64,000 nt of DNA from Heliocybe sulcata (taxonomy: Eukaryota; Basidiomycota; Agaricomycetes; Gloeophyllales; Gloeophyllaceae), in assembly GCA_004369045.1 (NCBI GenBank), contig ML213508.1, positions 1,226,976 through 1,290,975 on the forward strand, written 5' to 3'. The translations under genes and the position numbers were made by a program. Every line of letters begins with the position of its first letter. Positions within the stretch are counted from its first letter, which is position 1. This document shows positions 58,801 to 64,000 of this stretch, piece after piece. Below the pieces are notes generated by a model that did not search any database, was not told the origin of the DNA, and saw only the letters and a program-made list of their open reading frames with translations.

Positions 58801-59098
58801 CAGTCCCTTATATCATGCGTCGTTTTCGAGCCAGGTCCCTGCACGATATGATACCTTCGCCGAATATGATACGTTCCCCGCTCAGCAACAACTCAACCAA
58901 GTTGGCAATTTTGCGCAGAATACGTCGACTTTGGGCTTCCCGGAACAAGCGCCGGCCTTTGGCCATAGCCGTGGTGTATCTGCGGGATCTCATCTGGGTA
59001 CTGCCGGCCTTCAGCCATATCGTAACGACTTTCAGGGTCAATTTTATCCCCGCCAACCTCAACAAAGGCCTCTATCACACGTTTGGGGGAATACTTGA
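55811..59098 (+). CDS. EST1/SMG7-family protein (telomerase/NMD factor)
   Basis: Proteins of this family bind telomerase or phosphorylated Upf1 and serve telomere upkeep or nonsense-mediated decay. The ATG at 55811 opens MSNTAESASSLL. Two short introns join it to SRETKGAQQGLKELLKAQEP, then NLRRLYLRLLLIYPYAKESK, the 14-3-3-like start. The helical repeat domain carries KLLQRFRQFLAEEERFWVQF, LYILSKALVCIGDILRYKEL and the hallmark YYEQARALVPDEGNPSHQLA followed by YKKDTFGSVVHYYRALC (the EST1 DNA/RNA-binding motif). The middle continues with LISDMDLFWATYVQFLSALQ. The last 350 residues are Pro/Ser/Gln-rich and probably disordered, ending SHVWGNT. There is no PIN domain, so it is closer to SMG7/Ebs1/Est1 than to SMG6. 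Five exons, about 1,000 residues. Confidence 0.9.
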
Positions 59099-60079
59099 AG
59101 CCTGCCAGAGTCCTATAACAGAAACTGCTGCCGTCGCTCTGCGGTGATGTAGCTCCTTCAATGCCAGCATGCATCTGCTGTGTGTTGCGCCAACTGGATG
59201 TCAGGGCTTATACTGCTTCATCGCCTCAGCATGCCGCCCACTTCACGGTATTATGAACGAATGTCTCGACAAGGCTATTGGCCCCGCCGCCGCCGTTGTC
59301 GTCTTGCCTGTCCGGCATGCCTTCGATTAGTCTATATCCCTTAGCCCAGTGCAAGTCATGGGCCGCTTGAGGATTACAGCGCCTTGGATTATGAAGTCTG
59401 GACATTCTTAGATGCGTCAAGACGTGTTTACTCCGCTCGACCTCCTGTACTCGTTATGACTGTTTAGTGTTTTACTACAATGACAGCAGTTGTACCTGAC
59501 GGATCGCAGATTCAGGACTTGCGTACTCTGTCATGCAATCACCTCGTACCTCGGATGAAGTGCATGATGAACTTGTTCCTGGGAGCCACTCACGCCGGGA
59601 CCATCTACAGGTCTATATCCGTTATACGCGCAGTATGTGCCGGTACAGATTTATCCACCTCCCAAGTTATTTCCACACTCTGCGTCCTTGCAAGAAGTGA
59701 AGTCAATGCCGCGTGGTGGTTTCCCGAGTCATACTTTGTGCCGTACCATGTGTCATGATTTAGTTGAGTCTTGTTGAAGGTATGGTGGAGAAATGCGTGC
59801 AGCAGCCTGGTTTTTCGATAGCAGACGATACCTGATACCGAAGATGCTCGTCCGACTATCCTTGAGAGCAGAGTCAAGTCTACTTCTTGCGTACTCCGAC
59901 ATTTGATAATATACATGATATGTACGTCTTCGATGGTTCACGATCTGCGAAGCAGAGACGATTACGTTGTGGCAGACGTCGGGAGGTACGGAGATAGTCC
60001 GACTCACCAACGAATAACTAATAAAACAGAAAACACCCAGAGACCCCCAAAGAGATGATGTTATTGCGAGTTGGGAGGT
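59099..60079. other. Intergenic stretch
   Basis: About 1 kb between two convergent genes. Short frames on both strands have no recognisable domain. Nothing else is seen. Confidence 0.4.
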
Positions 60080-60779
60080 TCAAGAGGGAGTCGAGGATGT
60101 AACGCCCTTTATATCCTTCTCCGAGGATATCGACACACTCTTCCGCCTAGTGAATCCTTTCTGCTGTCCGCCGCTTGCATCTGGACCTCGAGGATTGCGT
60201 GCGACTTGTACTTCGACTTTCGCGGCGTTCCCAGAATCTTCTGCGCGATCTTGCCCAAATATTCGCTGCCTAGCCTCGCGATAGAGCCTCTCGCGCTCTT
60301 GCAAGCTCTGACTCTGATCTGCACTTGTTTTCAGAGGATCAGAGTGATTGAAGGACGCGGTTGGCCGTTTGAGGATTTTCATGGTTGGCTTCAATGCCTC
60401 GAGCGGTGGTATGGAGGTTGGCGTAGATGTAGACGTCTGGGATGGGAGAATGGTCGGCATGGGCGGCTTGGAATTTCTGAAAGCATGCCTGTTTAATGCA
60501 TACGAGTGTCCATGGAGTAGCGAACTCACGCAGCTTCCCAAACCGCCTTGCTATCCTCCTCTTCCTCGTCTGATTCAGCATCCCAGTCGTCAGGGACGCT
60601 CGCCGGTGGTGACGGGCGATGGACACGGGAAACTGGCGCGAACGTCTAGTTTGGAGCGTAAAGAGCTAATGTCAGTGTAAAATTAAGTAGCCTGTCACTT
60701 GAGAACTGTGTTCTTGAAGCAGTCGAGTAGTGGGACGTACAGAAGGCTCGTCCCATGGATCATTTGCAGCGACAGCCAT
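60080..60779 (-). CDS. SUZ-domain protein (SZRD1-like)
   Basis: The minus-strand ATG at 60779 opens MAVAANDPWDEPS. An intron leads to FAPVSRVHRPSPPASVPDDW and an acidic patch (DAESDEEEEDSKAVWE). A second intron precedes NSKPPMPTILPSQTSTSTPT, then the SUZ core TMKILKRPT...SLQERERLYREARQRIFG, with the charged ERE-Y-ARxRIFG box that binds RNA in this family. The end, GFTRRKSVSISSEKD, is basic. SUZ proteins are small cytoplasmic RNA-binding or translation-associated factors. The intron at about 60480-60530 was placed by frame. It shares a 132-base promoter with the HNH_2 gene. Confidence 0.75.
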
Positions 60780-60911
60780 GGCGGTATAAGGTTCGGGTAC
60801 GAGGGGCAAGAGGGTACTTATCAGGAAATACTTCCCACAGTTAAAGTCGCCTATGCCACGTCTTCGAGTCTTAAGGTTACTCCCAACTCCAGCACTCAAC
60901 TGCAGCGCAAC
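60780..60911. promoter_or_regulatory. Shared promoter of SUZ-domain and HNH_2 genes
   Basis: Only 132 bases lie between the two divergent ATGs, so the regulatory region is shared. No named element was recognised. Confidence 0.45.
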
Positions 60912-62297
60912 ATGGCTGCAAACCCAGGATACGTTTCTCTACATCTCGGGGTCATTGGATCTGTCTGGCTGTACATTCCGATAGATATCGTTACCCGCCT
61001 CTGTTTCCGCCCCATCAAATACTTGAAGTACCTTGGCTGGGTGATTCTTGACCTCGAGGGGGTAATTCACTCAGGGGGACAGCTCGTCGACGATGACGCA
61101 GAACTGGTTCCGAGCGGCTCGTACGTCTACGTCGTGGAAGATTGTAAGCTACCAATGCCTCCTTCAACACTGTCTAACGTCTTCCGCCAACAGTGGCTTC
61201 TGCAACACCTGTGAACGTAAAGGTAGCAAATAAGCGGACCGAGTCGCAAACACAAACATCTGCACGCGAGGCTTTCAGAACTATTTTGAAGCGTAGGGAT
61301 CCCGTATGTATCTTCACTCGCAAGCTGCCCTTCGTCGGGTTGCAAGCCGTCCACATTGTCCCGTTCGCGAGGGGCGAAGAGGTAAGCTATAATTTGAACT
61401 CTCTGTTGCATATCTTCTTATGAGATGACTGTTATATAAGTGGCTGCAAGCGATTATCAACGACCGTACTTACTCGGCGGCGATGGAGGATGTGCCGAAA
61501 GACGATATTCGCATCAACCACAGCGTTAACGGTTTCATCACATCTTACGATGTGCATATTGCCATAGATGCGCGTCGAGCCGCCGTGCTTCAGGTGAGCT
61601 ATAGATGCTGTTGTTGTGGGCCTGTCACCTAACCGGTCTTCAGACTCCCAATCCCATGCTGTCCAGTGACGATGTACGACAGCAACTTCATCCGAATTGG
61701 GACCACGATCACCACCCGAAAGATGAAGCGAAGCACTATACCTTCCAGTGGTTGACTTTTGGTGGCTTTGATCCAAAAGATGTCACCCGCGATATACCGA
61801 ATTGCATGCTGGCGGTTTTCTCTGGGGACCCTCAACAACCGCGGCCTTCTCCGCTCCTCCTCCACTACATGTATGGTTGTACCGTTCTTCAGTTGTGGGG
61901 GAGAAATGTGGACGTACTGGCCGATAATCCTCGCTTCGCTCATGCTCCACCTCCCACTGCCAGGATGCTCGGGCCTCCTCAGACAAGGGCCGACTACGGC
62001 AGAGTCAATGGAAAGAGGGAGGCGGCTCGCTCGAACGCCAGTTCCAGAGAGGGAGATCACGAAAGCAATGAAGAGGAGGATGGAGAGTGGCACAGGACGG
62101 AGTCGGGCGCTTGGCAAAGAGTCCGCAGATTCCACGATTTTGATGCGGTACAAGATCTTGTCTTGGAGCTTACGCTGCGCGGCAAGCCTGAGCGATGCCG
62201 CCAAATCGAGGCTGAGAAGGAGGAATGGGAGTCTGACATGCGAGCTTGGGTAGCAGAAGTCAACAGTAGTGGAGTACCTCCCGAAGATCCTCAGTAG
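60912..62297 (+). CDS. HNH_2 nuclease-domain protein
   Basis: The ATG at 60912 opens MAANPGYVSLHLGVIGSVWL. Four exons with short introns (after VVED, after ARGEE and after AVLQ) keep frame to the stop at 62297. The central part reads DPVCIFTRKLPFVGLQAVHI, VPFARGEEWL, then INHSVNGFITSYDVHIAIDA, the HNH_2 pattern (conserved His in VHIVPF, Asn-Gly in VNGF, and a final DxHxxxD). Basidiomycetes have many such proteins, of unknown function; the fold is a nuclease fold but activity is unproven. The C-terminal 200 residues include HYTFQWLTFGGFD, an acidic patch (SNEEEDGEW) and a coiled-coil-like end (RCRQIEAEKEEWESDMRAWV). Confidence 0.8.
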
Positions 62298-62419
62298 TAT
62301 GTATTTGTACGCTCAAGTGTCCATGAACTCGAGGCAGCTGGCCACTTCTAGAGCATGGCAATCTCTCTGAGTCCTGAGCTCAATTCTTGTGCAGATGGCT
62401 CATGTCGAAAATAAAGGTC

Positions 62420-62470
62420 CAGTGACATATGCCTAAAAACGTAATGGAACATATGCCTAAAGACGTAAGA
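62420..62470 (+). repeat. Short tandem direct repeat
   Basis: ACATATGCCTAAARACGTAA occurs twice in succession about 28 bases apart, followed by an incomplete third word (aacatatacc). It lies between the HNH_2 gene and the hairpin-rich tract and may mark the border of the recombinase-bearing element. Confidence 0.55.
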
Positions 62471-62639
62471 AACATATACCAAATATATTAATGTACAACA
62501 CGCCCACGTGAACTGCTCAAGTAACGCCCGCCACAAAGGCCTCACGTTTCCCCAAGCTAGGGATCGGGTGGGGAGCGAAGACAGAGGTCAGCCAGTAGAA
62601 TAGATATAAATGATACGACACGAAATCGTTACTGTTGGA

Positions 62640-62905
62640 TACGATTTCGCTGGGTTGGGGAGGGCCTGGTGCGGCAACGGCCGAAGGCCGTTGGGCCTGC
62701 CGAGATGCCGATGTGGCTGAGGGCCACAAATGTGTGGCAGCCAATCGGAAGCCGCACCGAGGCACTGAGTGCGAGGGTGGGCAGAAACGCGTCGTTTCTG
62801 CTGCCGGACGAAACCCGGGCTACACCCAACCAGAGCCGAAGGCTCATGACAGCCGGGTTTTGGCCAAGGCCGAAATGGCTACCCCAACCCAGAGGCGAGG
62901 CTCTG
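62640..62905. repeat. Hairpin-dense tract
   Basis: At least five short perfect hairpins follow one another: AACGGCCGAAGGCCGTT, GCCACAAATGTGTGGC, CAGAAACGCGTCGTTTCTG, GAGCCGAAGGCTC and CCAGAGGCGAGGCTCTGG. Loops are three to six bases and two share a GAA loop. The tract has no supported gene and lies just 3' of the recombinase frame. Confidence 0.6.
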
Positions 62906-63041
62906 GAAGTAACACCTTGAGGAACAGCGTGAAGGCAGTGCAATTCATACGACATGGGCAGCTAATAACAGCTAACATAAGTGACAGCGGGACAGGCAGC
63001 GTACAAAGCGCGAGAGCAGCAACAACGAATAAACACGGTAC

Positions 63042-63749
63042 TTATGCGACGAGACTATCGGGAAAATCAGCGGGCAAGTTATTATGAACACGGTATGCGT
63101 CGAAGTCAGACTTAAGCATAGCAATGCGGGATTTATCATATGATTTCGAGATGGTGAGGGGGAGGAGATCCTCAAGGCGCCGCCAGTACAGGAGGAAAGC
63201 GAGAGACCTCCAACGGCCCTGGGCCGCAACAGTTTCGGGCAGGACCCCCGCTAAGAGAAGTTCGGTAGCGCCGCCAATATGGAAGCTGTGCCCAGACATG
63301 CGTGACAGTCGCAGCGGGTCCCAGGCCTCCTTGCAGCGGCCAAGGAAGGCCGACTTCGTCATGGGCATCCAGCCCTCATCAGTGGTAGCGTACGCGAAGA
63401 GCGGGGTGTTGTCGGGCATGCGCGAGTTGAGATTGAGGTGGCGGCGCAAGGCGCACACGGGGCAGAGGAGGTTCCGCCCAGTGAGCAAGATGCGAGCACC
63501 CGACTCCTTCTCCACCTTGCCGAATGGTATTGTGAAGAGCGCTGACTCGATGCCGCAGGGGAGAGACTTGAATACGGGCTGAGGGGCCATAGCGACGTGC
63601 CGGCGACGGTCGAAGGCCAAGCGAGAAGGAATGGTCAGTTCGCCAAGGCGACAGCAGCCCCAGAATGCAACAAGTGCAACAGCAAGGACCGCACAGTCTC
63701 TGGGATCGTCCGGGCTAAGGAAGAGCTCCAGTGCCAAGAGGTGCTCCAT
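63042..63749 (-). mobile_element. Tyrosine-recombinase frame of a Crypton- or DIRS-type element
   Basis: A 235-codon minus-strand frame shows the tyrosine-recombinase (DNA breaking-rejoining) fold known from basidiomycete mobile elements: AFWGCCRLGELTIP, LLCPVCALRRHLNLNSRMPD, TPLFAYATTDEGWMP, the conserved GHSF-IGGATELLLAG region, and QGRWRSLAFLLYWRRLEDLL. Whether its parent is a Crypton (DNA transposon) or a DIRS-type retroelement cannot be told, because the sequence upstream leaves the window. A splice acceptor just before 63749 suggests an earlier exon. It is treated here as a fossil; its age is not estimated. Confidence 0.7.
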
Positions 63750-64000
63750 CAGGAAAACTAATATATCATGTAGTTTAGGACCATTCTACCTTAACTACGG
63801 CACCCTACATAGCTGCGTTGGTTTACCCGGTAGGCTATCGTAGGCGTGGTAGGTCAGAACAGTCTCATCATAGGATATGATAGGTGCTGTAGGAAACCAA
63901 TATACCACTGTATCTACGGTAGACTGTGACAGAACCTACAGACTCTATGGCATTCTCAGTATGTACAGTGCAGCAAATCATTGCCAAGTCAGTCGCGCTA

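Overview
The window is nuclear DNA of a basidiomycete fungus, most likely an Agaricomycete such as a polypore. The evidence is densely packed genes split by many 50-60 bp GT-AG introns, a Plavaka-family (CACTA-like) transposase, a DUF6532 protein, an HNH_2 protein, a Zn2Cys6 regulator and a GDP-fucose pathway. No species can be fixed from the sequence alone. All gene models were spliced by eye, using reading frame and family conservation.

Layout. 0.5-5 kb: RNA polymerase III subunit RPC34 with a large charged insertion, then biotin-protein ligase. 5.4-13.4 kb: an 8.07-kb DNA transposon bounded by 30-bp inverted repeats. It carries a Plavaka transposase and a small basic protein on + and a DUF6532 gene on -, and a roughly 0.6-kb inverted-repeat element sits inside one transposase intron. 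13.4-19.5 kb: an accessory, gene-poor stretch with a decayed kinase, a 44-bp perfect palindrome, an AT-rich inverted-repeat element, an unknown gene and a tiny zinc-ribbon reading frame. 19.8-34.4 kb: housekeeping genes, namely an APH-type kinase, MRE11 (with three MluI boxes upstream), GDP-L-fucose synthase, FAD synthetase, a GDP-fucose transporter, an intron-bearing tRNA-Arg(CCT), an ArfGAP and a KPWE-ending PEX39-like protein. 34.9-45.1 kb: two diverged copies of an unnamed gene family, in opposite orientation, on either side of a Rad5/Uls1-like SNF2 translocase. 48.2-62.3 kb: a Zn2Cys6 transcription factor, UDP-glucose dehydrogenase, an EST1/SMG7 protein, a SUZ-domain protein and an HNH_2 protein. 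62.4-64 kb: a hairpin-rich tract and a tyrosine-recombinase frame of a mobile element that runs towards the window edge.

How the genes fit together. GDP-L-fucose synthase makes GDP-fucose in the cytosol and the transporter two genes away would carry it into the Golgi. UDP-glucose dehydrogenase supplies UDP-glucuronate for wall and capsule-like polysaccharides. MRE11 and the SNF2 translocase belong to genome maintenance. Several neighbours are divergent and share short (0.13-0.24 kb) promoters. The most unusual items are the complete Plavaka element with DUF6532 cargo and a nested element, the inverted gene pair whose C-terminus resembles a HicA-like fold, and the PEX39-like gene.
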